Origin: Mesostigma viride
Taxonomy: Eukaryota > Streptophyta > Mesostigmatophyceae > Mesostigmatales > Mesostigmataceae
Direction: 5' to 3'
Assembly: GCA_009746045.1 (NCBI GenBank)
Contig: RPFO01000167.1
Location: forward strand, 1,874,011 to 1,938,010
Length of the DNA: 64,000 bases
Shown here: positions 38,116-50,199 of the stretch, piece after piece
How positions within the stretch are numbered: the stretch's first letter is position 1
How the letters are laid out: every line of letters starts with the position of its first letter
The notes under the pieces: generated by a model
Databases searched by the model: none
Told to the model about the DNA's origin: nothing
What the model saw: only the letters and a program-made list of their open reading frames with translations
Made by a program: the position numbers and the translations under genes

Positions 38116-38729
38116 ATAAATGATAACTAGGATGCTCCGCCAGGCCCTGCGGAATGTCGGGTTTTCCACTCATAGGTCTCTAGAATCTAATTGTACCAGG
38201 GCATGCCTCGCATTTCGGACGAGATTCAAGACAGCGTAGGATAGCATTCGTAGGACATCTTGCTCGCACCAGCCAGGTAGACACCGCCCTCGGTCTGGCC
38301 GGCCCCCAGCGGCTAATTGGCCAGCCAGGACGGCATATCCTGACCTGGCCCGGCCCCAAGGTCATACCTAGAAGAAGGTAGGCAAACATGTCATGACCTA
38401 CCCACAGCAGTTGATGGCTGACCTAGTGGTCCCAGCGCAGTTTGAACATCGCATTCACTCCCTCGCTCTTGCTTGGACTGCTATGCAGGACAAGAAGAGG
38501 TGGAAGACCATTGTCCAGGCTCATATACGCCCGCCCCTGTGGGCAAGCCCCCCCCCACCAAGCGGAAGGGGCGCTTTGCTGAGTAGAATAGACGTAGGGT
38601 TTTCTAGATAAGATTAGCTTAGAGTTAGATTAGTTCGGTTTCGCGGCTTTGTCCCCCCTCCATCCATCCACGGGAATATGTGCTACATGATCTCCCAACG
38701 GAGTCATGTTATAATTTAATTTTAATTTT
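38116..38729 (+). mobile_element. 5'-truncated LINE, family B 3' end
   Basis: The degenerate ORF2 C-terminus (VGKHVMTYPQQLMADLVVPA, then QFEHRIHSL) is the same as that in the cleaner copy at 47545. It ends with the family-B 3' hairpin (ATGATCTCCCAACGGAGTCA) and an AATTTTAATTT tail. AATGGATGGAT occurs on both sides, consistent with insertion into a GATG microsatellite; because the target is itself repetitive, the TSD is tentative. Confidence 0.65.
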
Positions 38730-38889
38730 AATGGATGGATGCAGGGTACACGCAATCCTGACAGTCTAACTTTAGAAGCTATCTACAAGCTATCTACAAA
38801 AACAGTACGTCCTATAACTATGGTGCCCGCGACCCTAGGGGTTAATATAGCAGTTAATATACCTACTATGGGGTTAATGACCTAGACAC

Positions 38890-40442
38890 CGGGTTGGCAA
38901 ATACGTGTACGGGGTATAATACGCAGACCTAAAATACGCGTATTATACGTGGGGGGTGTAAAATACGCGGCGGTGTATAATACGCGACTGTGTAAAATAC
39001 GGGGCGGTATAATACGCGACAGCTTTTGTGGTCCCATTGTCAGTCACCCAATTACAGTAGCACGCTCCTTCTTGATGATGGTCATGCAGTTATTGCAACT
39101 GAAATTTGGTGTATATGCTTATTTATTAACATCATCCATTTGTGCCCTGCAATCCTATCTGATTATGATTTGTTAAATGCAGGGGGGAGCAGGCTGCAAC
39201 GGGAATTGTAAGGAAAGCCATTCACTATATAATGCATGAGAGGATATAAGACACAATTAAGGACCAGTGATGCTCTCAAGGATCCCACAACAAGCTCCAT
39301 ACACATACACACATGTGCACACACATTCATCATTGACAAAATGCACAACAGCACCCCCACTGCCATGGAGATTACTCCACGTTGGTCCATGCAATTATTT
39401 AAGCCAGCATGACCATGCTTTTTTAACGGCAGCGCATGCAGCCCTTGTTCTCACTATACTATTGCTAGTAACTTGTGAGTTATAACTTAGTGTCCCATCC
39501 ATCACATGGGTCCATGCAACCATCGGCCATCACCCGGCCACTGCCATCACATACTACACCGGCTCAACATGGTATAAGTATTATGCGCTTTATGGAAATT
39601 CGGCAGCCAGCAGCTGGACACCTTTCTCGTCGACGGGAACCAGCCATTTGGTGATGCTCAGCTGGCCTTTGTTGGGAACCGATGACAAGTCAGCAGGCGC
39701 AGCCCCTCCCATCTCCGCCATTGCCCTGTTCAAATGGTGATGCTTCTTGGCGTCTGACTTCTGCAACTTGTTGTTAGCAATCCTGATAAACCTGCTCCGG
39801 ATATTCGGTGGAATTTGGTCGCAGGGTAACATCCCTTCCCCTGTGATTCCAGCAAAGTGTGCACGGACTCGGAATACGCTGATTGGCCCCGCCTTCTAGG
39901 AGAACTTCTTGTTGCAAAATGAGCAGAGCATCTTCGACACATACAGCGTTTTCTTACTATAAACAGCATCTGTGACTGCTTCTTTCTTCTCGACAACAAA
40001 ATCCCATTCAGGCCCTTTCTTCGGCATGGCTGCAAATCGAAAATGGCTGCACACTGTCGCACAGTCGCACTGGCCTCGTCGTAGCTATACTGCATTACAC
40101 CGTCAGTAGCACAACTGGCATTTGCTGGCATACTGTTATTATGCGTTATGTACCTAGTCCTAGCTGTCTCCTACCGGCCAAACATTTTGCAAGGCTTGCG
40201 CTTTATGGAATTAAGAACTGCACGCATCTACTTCTAGTAGTAAAAATCTCAAATGTGCAGTGAACGCGCCGCGCCCAGAACCTGGGCACCGCGCCAGTGC
40301 CCGCTGCACGCTGGTACCCCCGAAAAATTCTAAGTCCAAATCGCGTATTCTAAAATAAATACGCGTATATACGGCGGAGGCCTCCTGTACGCGTTAAATT
40401 CCCGTATTTTTGCGGCTCCGTACGGCGTACTGACCAACCCGG
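38890..40442 (-). mobile_element. hAT-like DNA transposon, defective
   Basis: The ends are inverted repeats starting CGGGTTGGCAAATACG on the left and, reverse-complemented, CCGGGTTGGTCAGTACG on the right. They are flanked by CCTAGACAC (38881-38889 and 40443-40451), which contains an 8-bp duplication of hAT size. Subterminal words such as GTATAATACGCG are repeated near 38920-39020, and similar TACGCG words occur near 40345-40370. It contains a broken BED-finger ORF and no catalytic RNase-H domain. Confidence 0.75.
39590..40027 (-). pseudogene. BED-type zinc finger ORF with an internal stop
   Basis: The frame begins MPKKGPEWDFVVEKKEAV and reaches the stop after 146 codons, but has one in-frame TAG at 39896-39898, inside the finger (CSFCNKKFS, stop, KAGPISVFRVRAHFAG). 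Two Cys and a His of the BED finger are readable, followed by GEGMLPCDQIPPNIRSRF. BED fingers sit at the N-terminus of hAT transposases and bind subterminal repeats. The transposase core is missing, so this is either a decayed transposase N-terminus or a small domesticated-like ORF now broken. Confidence 0.65.
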
Positions 40443-40519
40443 CCTAGACACTCCCGGCCAGTTAGGCTCGAAACACACGCCCTGATCAAGCATGCTGTTT
40501 CCGGCCCCACCGTCTAGGT

Positions 40520-40700
40520 CATCTAGTCGCTCTACACGTAAGCCAGCCATAATTTCAATGCACAAGGATACACATTTCCATCACCATTCATCTTCATCAT
40601 CCTGAACGACTCGAACACGCGGACAAGATAACGGCAGGCTCGAGCTACCATGGTCCGCATTCTCCCGATTTCTGGCCTGCGCTGGTTGTCTCCTTGATAC
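40520..40700. repeat. Dispersed repeat copy 1 (matches 45216-45395)
   Basis: About 175 bp (AGTCGCTCTACACGTAAGCC ... GGCCTGCGCTGGTTGTCTCC) is nearly identical to 45216-45395 in the same orientation. On the minus strand both encode a short MVARACRYLVRVFESF-like stretch without a closed ORF of its own. Confidence 0.75.
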
Positions 40701-40760
40701 CTATGACATGATGTGATGCACGATACACTACAAGGTATATACCCCGGCAATGATCTGTAA

Positions 40761-41402
40761 ATTCACGCGTACATATGTACACCGCTTAGGCGCTTACACA
40801 ATATTCACTGTGCCTACTGCCTTTACTTGATTACTCCATATATATGCATTGCGCGGGGTGCGTCTTTTTCTCGGTGTCGGTACCCAAAAAATGGTAGAAA
40901 AACTTGAAGGATGTGTGTGCAGTACCGCAGGAATGCCTTCATGCATGTGCATGCACTTATTGCACTAGCTGTCTCCGCTCGATAGCTAGGGTAGCGCACG
41001 CCGTGCCGGTGTGTATGTGCAATGATGTGACGATAGCGATAATTTATCGTGATCATAGTCCTTCCACGGCGTTGGATCGCCATGCGTCAAGGCATAGTTG
41101 TCTCACTTCATAGCGATTTATTTATCGTGATTCAATCGCGCCAGGGCGCTGCATATCAACCCCACACAATATGCAACACTAGCTGGATGTTTGATAGGCA
41201 CACATTCCATATTATATGACCACCCATTTCGCTTATCTTAATTACGTACGCTTGATCGCGAGACACAGTCTACGAGTTATAAAACTTTATGAAGTGAGAC
41301 AACTTTATATTTATTACTGTGTGTAAGCTATGCTTCTGAGCCTTCGATCCTATGGTATTGCATGGTACGGTAGTAGCTTACGGAGAAGCTCGATCTATAT
41401 AG
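40761..41402. other. Intergenic, repeat-rich
   Basis: No supported gene. The word GTGAGACAAC recurs at 41293 and 45611, again pointing to dispersed repeats. Confidence 0.35.
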
Positions 41403-42614
41403 GCCGGCTCCTGCCCCTTTTGGCAACGGCAGCGCCTGACCTCCTGGACCCCAGCAGCCCTTTGCCCTTCGTCACCGCCATCCAGGAGGCCTATGCTGAG
41501 ATCCAGCAGGCCTGTTCTCCCGTCCGTGCCGCTCAGGCGGTACAGCGCCACCTCCCTCGCGGCACTCCCTCGGTCGCCTCCGTTCAATCTCCCGCCGCAT
41601 TCCCTGCTCGCGTCATCGATAAACACCAGAAAACCTACGCGGGTATTCTGCACACGGCTGATTGGATTGCTCTTTTCGCGGACCTCAACGCCCAGGGACG
41701 TGCGTGGCTGTTCTCGCTTTCCTTGCGGAGTGTGGGCTCGGCGTACCTTCGTGCTCTTCCCATGGCCCCCCCATTCGCCTTGGCTCCCAGCCACTACTCG
41801 GTGGCGCTCCGGCACCAGCTATTTGCCCCGCAGCCTCTTGTTCCGGCCGGGCGGCCTTGTGGTAGCTGTGGGCAGCCGCTGGATCCCACGGGGACTCACT
41901 ACCTTGCCTGCATGGGGGGCCAACAGAATCAGAATTGGTATTTGTATTTGCACACTGTCCTCCTGACGGTGGTGCTCGCCATGATTCGGTCGGTTTTCCC
42001 CCACGCGAACATCCGGTCCGAGGATGCGGATGGCGCTGCCTTCTATTCCCCCAACCACCGGCCTGACATCGTGGTGCTGGACTTTGAGGGGGTGGCCGGC
42101 ATCTACTTATTGACGTTTCGGTGGCGCGGCCCTTGGCTCTTAGCCACGTGGCTGGGGCCTCCCTCACGGCAGGTTACACGGCGGACCGGGCGGAGCGGGC
42201 CAAGCTCCTGGCCTACGGCGACGTCGGGCACCATCGTGTGGTGCCCTTTGTCCTGGAGGAGTTTGGGGCCATGGGGCCCCTGACCTCCGCCTTCTTCAAG
42301 GAGTGTTGCCGGCTCCGGGAGGACCGGCTGGACCTGGAGGGCCAGCGGGCCCCATGGTCGGCGCGGACCTGGACGTCATATTGGCGTCAGCGCTTGTCGG
42401 TGGCGCTGACTCGGGCCATGGCTGACATCATGCTCCGCCGTACGCGGGCTGATTTTGCGGTGCAGCAGGGCTATTAGGTTCCTCCCGTTAGGCGTTTCCA
42501 TTGGTCTTATCGTAGTATAGAGCTTTGACATGGCTCTGTATATAGGTTTATAGCTGGGCGTTTGCTTTGGTTTGAGTGATTTCACTCTGCTGTAAGTAAT
42601 TATATTTTTAATAT
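41403..42614 (+). mobile_element. 5'-truncated non-LTR retrotransposon, copy B
   Basis: The same LINE segment as 325-1536, with only a handful of differences, so the two insertions are recent. Here the frame is continuous through QRHLPRGTPSV but breaks in the G-run before VAGIYLL near 42090, where copy A has one more G. The C-terminal part restarts in another frame and ends at the stop 42475-42477. The element has the same AT-rich tail. The two copies break in different places, so the source element was probably intact. Confidence 0.75.
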
Positions 42615-43158
42615 ATATGGCGACCTCCCTCCTCCGATTATGTCTACTAGGGGTTGATTGAAGGTTGAATCCGGTCTTTAATTAATTACCTAGGAACCTA
42701 ACGATCCGTTGGGAGTATATGTAGCACATATCCCAGAGATGGGGCATATCATGGCTTTTAATACATTCTAACTAATTAAGCTATACTTCCTGCAAGGGTG
42801 GGAATGTAAACGACACTTGCTCGAGGTGCGGCCAAGGGCACCTGCACCACCATGATGAATCGGAGCTCGATCAACCCAACTAAGGGTAGCCCGTCATGGG
42901 GGGGAATTAAGATCAGCATGGCTATACATTAAGGCTGGCTAGGGCATGGCTTCTCAGCAGAGAGTAGCTCTCTGCGTACGTGGGCACAGCATAACTAAAT
43001 AAGGCTAGGCAGCATCTGGTGTGTGGCACATCATGGGCACACATGTACATGGCTAAATAATGCTCTTGAATCAGCTGGTATAGTGCCTGTAGGAGGCGTA
43101 CATGTGCAAGGCCACAGTCTATCTATTCTACACTACTATACTGATTTATACTATTCCC
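42615..43158. other. Intergenic with LINE 3' tail relics
   Basis: A degenerate family-B 3' end (minus strand, CCGTTGGGAG...GTAGCACATATCCC) lies near 42676-42740. No gene is seen. Confidence 0.45.
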
Positions 43159-44870
43159 CTAAGCTGGGGCGTCTGGAGTCGCTGGGGCCGCGGTGGTCGT
43201 GGGGGTCGCGTGCCATGGCTTGTGGCCGACGTAGAGTGGCCGCCCTGTTACAGTACACTGGCTTTCCCGGCCGGTGGTCTGCCGGAGCTGGAGGTAGGTC
43301 GGCCATAACTCCCGTCGCCGTTGTTGCTGCGCCAGGGTCAAGTCGTCGTCTAGGTTCGTGAAGTGAGTCTTCTCGAGCCGCTTGCGGCGTCTGAGAAAAG
43401 AAATCTTGTCCGCCGGGTTCCGCAGGTGAGAAGGAGCGGCCGGCGGCGCCCCTGCCTCATACCCTGCGCGCGGGGAAGGCAGTGGGCGACCAGCTCGATC
43501 TCACCAGTAAGGCCCATGCGACCATGCAAGGATTTCTCTCTCAAACGCACGCGCAATTAGCTTCTCGGAATTCTCACCTTCCTCCATGTCGAAGTTCTAG
43601 TTGACGATGACGTTTACGGGCTGCCGCGCTTGGCGAGCTGCATGGGCCTCCTCGCGGAGCTAGGTCAAGCGTCTCACTGCCGCTGGAGCTGGGCTGCGAG
43701 TGGTTGCACAGATTGATTGTGCTCGACGGCGGAGGTCACTGCATGGTGGAGGTGCAGTGTGTCGCTTAAGCATGTCCGCCCAGATCTGGGGGCCGGGGGG
43801 AGCATCGCCAGCCAGGCCAGCAGGGGCTGGCTTGCATGGCGGCATGCAATTATGTCCTTCACCGCCTGGGCGGTGAGGCCTGCGGTACGTGTTTTGCAGG
43901 AGTCACCTCGATGGCGATGGCGTTCGGTCCTTGAGGCGCTGGTCGACTGTCGCGGAGCAGCATGGGCGGTGATGGCGGCGGAGGTGGGGGTGGTGCCAGG
44001 CGGTGGAGGAGGCGAGGAGGGTGGAGGTGGCGGTGGAGATGGTGGAGAGCCAGGAGGGGGAGCTCGGCAGTCAGAGTGCTGCCCATGGCCGCCACATCTG
44101 TGCACAGCGAGACCGGGGCCACGGGCTGCTCGAGGGCCTCCTAATAAGGAGTGAGCGGATGGAGGATTCGGTCAAGGTGGTGGTGATGGGCTGGAGGGGC
44201 CAGAGCTCCTCGATGGAGCGTCCAAGGAGGGAGAAGAGGGCGAATTAATGTTTGCAGTCGGGGGCGAGGGGCGGTGAAGATGTAGTCGAATGGGCGCCTC
44301 TGACTTGGAAAGCATTGACGAGGCGACGACCCCAGGTGGTGGAAGAGCTGCTTGCATGCGCACAGTTCAATAAGCGAGGCGGTTGATCCCCAGAACAGGT
44401 AGGTCAGGATCTTGTCGTGGGTGAGCTTGTCAAAAAAGCCGGGCTGGCTGGCGTCAAAGTCGAATTACTCTTCCCAGGTCGGCTCGGCAGGGCGACTGCG
44501 CTTGGCCCGGGGCTCAGGCGACGCTGCAGGCGATTGAGGCGAGCCCGGGGGGCTGAGCGACCACTAGGGCTTGGCTAGTGGCGCCGCTGCCTTCAAGGCC
44601 GGAGGGCGAAGCTGCAGCCGGAGCTGCAGACGTATTTTCAGGGCCGAGCGCAGCCGCCAGGCTGCGTTGCGCGGAGGAGCGTTTGCTCGCCATATATTGC
44701 ATGAGAGCTTCGGGAAATTATATCAGCATGTGCTTAGAAAGGTACGAAGCGATTGTGATATTCACAGCCGCATTCGGTGCTCAAACGTGAAAGTTATGAG
44801 CTCCGCCGTCAGCCATGGCTACCTCGAGGCTCGTGGGTCGTGGCTCGTGGGAGAAAAAGGTTCCTTTATT
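43159..44870 (-). pseudogene. LINE 5' region and ORF1, minus strand
   Basis: Read on the minus strand, the order is the 5' UTR (matching 1-150 and 2150-2360), an ORF1 N-terminus MASKRSSAQRSLAAALGPEN at about 44690, a middle part VSLCTDVAAMGSTLTAELPL at about 44110, and a QQQRRRELWPTYLQ segment near 43330. Frameshifts separate these. It is the best source in the window for the start of this LINE's ORF1. Confidence 0.6.
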
Positions 44871-45888
44871 GGTACCCACATAACGCAGTCTACATGCTTT
44901 GAATTTAATTTATAATTTTATTACATATGTGATTTTAATTAATTATGTTGTGTGACATTAATTAAGTTATTTAATAATGTATACTAAGTGAGACAGATGG
45001 AATAGCTGGCACCAAGCCCGCGCCCAGCCTGGGCGATATGTCCTCACCTGGGGTGCCCCCGGTAGCGCGCGGCAGGGCCGCCCCGGCCCCGTGGACTTTT
45101 CGTACGTGATAGACTCGGCATGGACATGTGCTACACTAGACGTGACGGGCTTGAGCACACCCGGGCAGCCTCCTGGTTTGTCTGTAATCTGGAGGCAGAT
45201 GGTGCACAAGGATAGATCTAGTCGCTCTACACGTAAGCCAGCCATAATTGGCAATGCACAAGGATACACATTTCCATCACCATTCATCTTCATCATCCTG
45301 AACGACTCGAACACGCGGACAAGATAACGGCAGGCTCGAGCTACCATGGTCCGGATTCTCCCGATTTCTGGCCTGCGCTGGTTGTCTCCTTGCTAGATGG
45401 CATGCAACTACGTAGTGATGAAGGAGACCACCCAGCCCAAGTGGGGGCTCCGCGTGTGACCGCGTATGGCATTCACAGCGATTCGGGCCGTGGTGCACAC
45501 AACCCTGTAACTCTAGGACCTAGTTAGCTTACACCATCCATTCCATCCCATGTTACCCTCCCACGTGAGGACTTATGCGTCACGTGTCTATTAATCAATT
45601 AATTAATTAAGTGAGACAACTAAATTCCTGGACTAGCCTAGACATCTAGGTCTCATGATGCACGCGTAGCTAAATTTGGTGTGCGGCAGCGCATGCATTG
45701 ATCCAATGGATTCATTATGCATTGAAACTGCTTGCGCGTGTTATGGAAACCTCAGCACATTGAGAGTTTTTTCCCTTCTCAGGTAGTGGGACATCAGTGC
45801 ATGAAGTTGGATATTGCACTATAACATACAGTTGCATGCATGCATAACGTTCATAATGTCTCACTAACTGCGTGCATGCATGCATGCA
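44871..45888. other. Repeat-rich intergenic DNA
   Basis: It contains dispersed repeat copy 2 (45216-45395) and AATT-rich tails at about 44905-44975 and 45592-45610. No gene is supported. Confidence 0.4.
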
Positions 45889-46103
45889 TTAAATTAAATT
45901 AAAATTAAATTAAATTATAACATGCCTCCGTTGGGAGATCGATCATGTAGCACATATTCCTTGATGGGTGGTGGAGTGGAGAGAGCCGCGTAATCTGACT
46001 ATCCTAACGCTAATCTATCTAGTCTAGAAAAATCCTAACTACCCTACTCATCAAAACGCCTCCTCCTCTTGGGGGGAGGTGGCTTGCCCACACGGTCGGA
46101 AAT
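45889..46103 (-). mobile_element. Truncated family-B LINE 3' end
   Basis: On the minus strand it encodes only the ORF2 C-terminus (GKPPPPKRRRRF-like, partly degraded), then the 3' UTR with the ATGATC...CTCCCAACGGAG hairpin and an AATTTAATTT tail. ATGCATGCAT flanks both sides as a tentative TSD. Confidence 0.65.
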
Positions 46104-47378
46104 GCATGCATGGAAATGTAATTAAGAAAGGCGCGCCGACTCAACACTCAAATTGATCGCTTGCAGACTCCCAAGACCTAATTAATAATTAATTAGTCAC
46201 GTATCCCCGTTGAGGGACCACGACTCCCAAGACCTAACTTGGTGGGGTGGGTGTACATACGTCAGAAACAGCGTCGATCACTCACTTCATTGTCTGGACG
46301 GACGGACCTGCCCCCCCCAAAATTGAATACACATGTTTTGCACTCAATACCCATGCTGGCAATGCAAATGATGATGGGGGACCATAAATATGACCCTTGG
46401 TGCATGGGCATGCATCCCACTACTTGTTGAGTTCAAGGCCCATCACAATACATGTGCAGGGAGCTAAATCTGGCAAGGACACGTCCTACAAGCACGGATT
46501 GCCTAGGACAACCCCCCCACACTTGTGTACCAAACACCATAAAAAGTTCAAATCCCCACCCAGACCAAAGAATGGAGCTAATTTGCAGCACCAAAATCGC
46601 ACGTCTGGGCATACTTATGCAGTTTACCGAAAAATACGTCTTTTTTGTGACTAAAAAAAAAAAATCAAATCAAATACGCATGGGTTGGGCCCAGGGAGAT
46701 AAAAATAACTTCCACAGGGTGGGAATATCAATGGCACCAATTTTCAGCTCATTCTGACCACGTATGTGAACAGCCAACACTTTTGTATGAAAAAAAAAAT
46801 GCACGAAAATACGGTTTTATGCCAAATGGCTGCACCAATCACAACCTTGCCCACCACCAAGTGGGGCAAACAAGGTGCCAGCACGTCATTGATTATGCAA
46901 ACTATCTTGGAATCAAAATTCAGGCCATTCTGAGCTAGACTGATGGCATAAACTAGTGTCCTCAACTGCCACCCCTCAAACCTAGTATAGACTGGCATGA
47001 GCTCAAACATAACCCTTTTCATCACCTGCCCACCACAAATCATCAGAATCCTAACATAGACGGCTGCCAATTGAGTTATACAAACAGCCACCAAATGCAG
47101 GATCAAGATGAGCATGAGCCTTGAGTACTAGAGAGGTCATTCATAGCATGCAGCACCACACTATGGTAGCATAGTTGGCAATCTTCATTGGTAATAACAG
47201 AAATGTTTAGAGGCCCAAGCAACGTTCAATAGCAACAGAAACATGTGGGATTAGATGGGTGACTCGTACATGCTAGCCACACCCCACACCTCACCATGGT
47301 TGTAAACCATGCTCAGCAATAAGGTGCATAAACAGCATGCTCATATACACGTGCTATGCTGACTTAGAGTAGAGGATG
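46104..47378. other. AT-richer intergenic DNA
   Basis: Nothing I can name. A 123-codon minus-strand ORF (46744-47115) has no recognisable motif. Poly(A) runs occur at 46649-46661 and 46791-46799. Confidence 0.4.
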
Positions 47379-47388
47379 ATGCCTCAAT

Positions 47389-48676
47389 TAAAAATTAAAT
47401 TAAATTAAATTATAACATGTCTCCGTTGGGAGATCATGTAGCACATATTCCAGGTTGGATGGGTGGTGTGGAGGCCTGGAGGGAGCCGCGTAATCGAACT
47501 AACCTAACTCTAAGCTATAGCTAGTCTAGAAAAGCCTATCTACGCTACTCATCAAAGCGGCTCCTCCTTTTGGGGGGAGGCGGCTTGCCCACAGGGGCTG
47601 GCGTGTGCGCCTTGACAATCTTCTTCCACCGCGTCTTGTCCTGCATGGCAGTCCAAAGACGGGAGAGAGAGTGGATGCGGTGCTCAAACTGGGCTGGGAC
47701 CACTAGGTCGTCCAGCAACATCTGGGTATAGGTCATGGCATGTTTCCCTACCTTTTTAGGAATGTTCTTGGGGCCAGGCCAGGTCAAAATGTGCCGCCCC
47801 GGTTGGCCGAGCCGCTGGGGACCGGCCAGACCAAGGGCGGTGTCGACCTGGCTGGTGCGAGCAAGATGTCCTACAAATGCTATCCTACGCTGCCTAATCT
47901 CGTCCGAAATACGCGCCGGCATACCGTGATACAAAGACTCTAATGACCTACGCTGAGAATACCCGACATTCAGGACCTGTCGGAGCATCCGGGTTACCGT
48001 GCCGTCGAGCTTGGCTGCCAGTGTTGCGGCCGTGAGTGTCCATGCCTCGGCGCCATACGTGAGCACCGTGAGGACGAGGACCTTGAAGAGCATGCGCTTG
48101 CGGTGCTCGTCCAGGCCCTTGGAGCGCCAGTAGGTGTTGAGCGAACGGAGCTTGGCCCAGGAAAGGCCGATGCGGGTGTCCACATCGTCGGCAGTGTCAG
48201 GAAGCCAACTCCCCAACAGCTTGAAGCGGTCGCGGAATGGGACCGCCGTCCCATCGAGCAGGCGCGGCAGCGGTGGGCGACTGGAGGCCCCAATCACCAT
48301 CGCCTCAGTTTTGACACTAATCTCCAACCCCACCGCCCTCGCCTCCAGGCCCAGACAGTCCAGCCAGGTCTGAATGTGCTCGGGGCGCGCGATGAGGGTG
48401 GTGTCGTCCGCATAAATCAGGTCAGCCAGGCGGTAACCCGTGCTAACCCCGCCGTGCCCACGCTCGTTAAGGATGTCCAAGCCTGGCTCGAACCCCTTAA
48501 GAGCAGTAAAGCGCGCACGTGCCTGGCGCATGACGTGGTCCACGACAATAATGAACAGGTATGGAGACAGGACACAACCTTGCCACACCCCGTGGTGAAG
48601 GGGGAATGGTGGGGTGGTGCCTTCCGCAGTCCGCACTACTGCCTGTGCGCCCTCATACAGTCGGCGAATGGCAGCA
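47389..48676 (-). mobile_element. 5'-truncated LINE with open RT frame and 10-bp TSD
   Basis: Bounded by ATGCCTCAAT (47379-47388 and 48677-48686). The minus-strand frame is open from the truncation point at 48676 to the stop at 47545, about 377 codons. RT motifs are GVWQGCVLSPYLFIIVVDHV and the catalytic LIYADDTTLIA; the thumb and C-terminal region follow, ending in KPPPPKRRSRFDE. The 3' UTR has the ATGATCTCCCAACGGAGACA hairpin and an AATTT tail. The frame has no break, so this is the youngest RT copy here. It lacks the endonuclease and cannot move by itself. The microsatellite-like tail is reminiscent of RTE-type elements, but clade assignment needs a tree. Confidence 0.85.
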
Positions 48677-48686
48677 ATGCCTCAAT

Positions 48687-48989
48687 CAACCAGCAATAAT
48701 AACACAATGTTCTAACCCTGCAGGTTCACATCACCCCGTTAAAAAACCAACCAACAAAACAGAACTGTAAGCGCAAACACGAAATACAGCAAAGCCATAA
48801 GAGAAATGGCTTGCAGCCATCCTCATAAGCATGGCTAGCATTCTTGAGAGCACATTGATTGTGATGCATAGTGGCTGTGATCCACAAATCTACAGAGAAC
48901 ACACACGTAAGCATAGCTTACACATATACAAAGCATGGCCAGCAAGAGAAGTATAGCCACCTTGTTTCCCAGCACGTTGAGACGCACGG
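48687..48989. other. Host-side flank of the virus junction
   Basis: About 300 bp of AT-richer DNA, without a supported gene, between the LINE TSD and the start of the palindrome. Composition and words such as GCATGGCTAGCAT resemble the repeat DNA to the left rather than the viral DNA to the right. Confidence 0.5.
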
Positions 48990-49256
48990 CCAGCAACTAC
49001 GTGAGCTACCCCCCAGAGCCTCTGCAGCCCCCAGTCCCCCTAGACCCCCTAGACCCCTTGGACCCCCCGGAGCCCCCGGTCCGAACAGAAGTCCTGTAAT
49101 CTCCACCGCCGCCGTCGCCTGTCCCGGCCCTGGGAGGCGGCGAAGGGGCAAACGAGGGGGGAGAAGGTAATCCACCTCCGACCGGCGAGAGGGGCCGGAG
49201 AGGCCCCGCCAATTTCACTCGCCCCCCGCCCCGGCCCTCCCGATGGGCGACGCTTG

Positions 49257-49411
49257 CTTGGATTCTCTTGCACTACTTCTTTTTTAGACTCTTTCAAAAA
49301 TAATTATATGGGTAATGAAAAATTGCAAAGGGTATAGGCTATATATAGGGCTATATATACAGGAATAATATTTCCCGGGGTGGCTGAAAAAGAAGTCGTG
49401 CACGAGAATCC
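49257..49411. promoter_or_regulatory. Bidirectional AT-rich element, left arm
   Basis: Two inverted copies of the motif GAAGTNGTGCANGAGAATCC (49257-49285 minus, 49387-49411 plus), each preceded by a run of A, enclose about 100 bp of AT-rich DNA with TATATATAGGGCTATATATA. The outward-pointing motif plus TATA-like core suggests divergent promoters or a replication element. The plus side faces the 160-aa gene 285 bp away. Mirror copy at 53631-53786; a related unit at 61601-61750. Confidence 0.6.
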
Positions 49412-49629
49412 ACTCCACCTCCGATGGTCGGGGGCGGCGGGAGAGGTGGCGGCAGGTTCGCTCGCCCCCCGTCCCGGGTCCGTCGCGCCCCGAGTCTGGA
49501 TGTGTTTGAAACGTCCTTTTCCCTCCTGGAGGGGCGGCGCGGGCGGGTGGGGGGTCGAGGGTGGATGAGAATGCGTGGTTTCGGTCGGGCTTCTTTTGGG
49601 CTCGGATCCGTTCTGGACAGTCTGCGTCC

Positions 49630-49699
49630 CGGCGCCCCCCGGGCCGGGGTTGGGAGGGGGTTGCGCTTAGGGGGCGGGAAATAAAATGTGGGGGTATGA
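49630..49699 (+). promoter_or_regulatory. Leader module of the 160-aa gene, left arm
   Basis: A roughly 70-bp block (CCCCCCGGGCCGGGGTTGGG ... AAATAAAATGTGGGGGTATG) that ends at the start codon is repeated before the next gene at 50200-50266. Two unrelated genes sharing one leader points to a promoter or 5' UTR module; AATAAAATG resembles the AT-rich motifs of viral late promoters. Confidence 0.6.
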
Positions 49700-50178
49700 G
49701 TATGGAGACCTCCGCCTGCTGCGAGTGCGGACGCGCCCTCCCGATGAACGGCCCCCCTTCCTTCTGCGCCGAGTGCCGGCGGGCGATCCCGCCGCAGCCC
49801 AGGACCCTGGAGGACATCCTGACCTGCCACGACTGCCGGCGCGGCATCCCGCTGGAGGGCTGGGACCCGGACGACAAGGAGGACACGCGCGCGTACATGC
49901 GGGGTCTGGTGCCGGCCATGTGGCCCGGCCAGGAGAGCGGCCCGTGCCTGGTCTGCCGCGGGTGCCACGCGAAGGAGGCGAGGCAGGAGGAGTGGGAGGA
50001 CCCTCCGCCGTTGCTGGACGAGCCGTTGAGCGCGGACGCCATGCTGATCCTCTGCATCCTGAAGGGCGTGAAGCTGCCCTCTAAGTACGAGTGGCAGACC
50101 CCTCCGGCCATGTGGGTGGTTCGCGACGGGGGAGTGGTGCTGGCCAGCCCGGCGACCCTGGGCCCGGCGGGTGAGTGA
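49696..50178 (+). CDS. Cys-rich zinc-ribbon-like viral protein, left arm
   Basis: 160 residues with four CxxC-type pairs: CCEC, CAEC, CHDC and CLVCRGC, the spacing expected of two zinc ribbons. The start ATG at 49696 follows directly after the shared leader module; the frame is open upstream but without an ATG in it. The C-terminal third (ADAMLILCILKGVKLPSKYE) is helical and Cys-poor. No catalytic motif is seen. Such proteins may bind nucleic acid or act as transcription factors, but I cannot assign a function. An identical copy is in the right arm. Confidence 0.7.
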   Translation: MSMETSACCECGRALPMNGPPSFCAECRRAIPPQPRTLEDILTCHDCRRGIPLEGWDPDDKEDTRAYMRGLVPAMWPGQESGPCLVCRGCHAKEARQEEWEDPPPLLDEPLSADAMLILCILKGVKLPSKYEWQTPPAMWVVRDGGVVLASPATLGPAGE

Positions 50179-50199
50179 CGGATGCGAGTCTGGTGCCCG

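Noticed and set aside
46744-47115. 123-codon minus-strand ORF
   Set aside because: No recognisable motif, no splice or promoter context, in AT-rich repeat DNA; kept only as a note.
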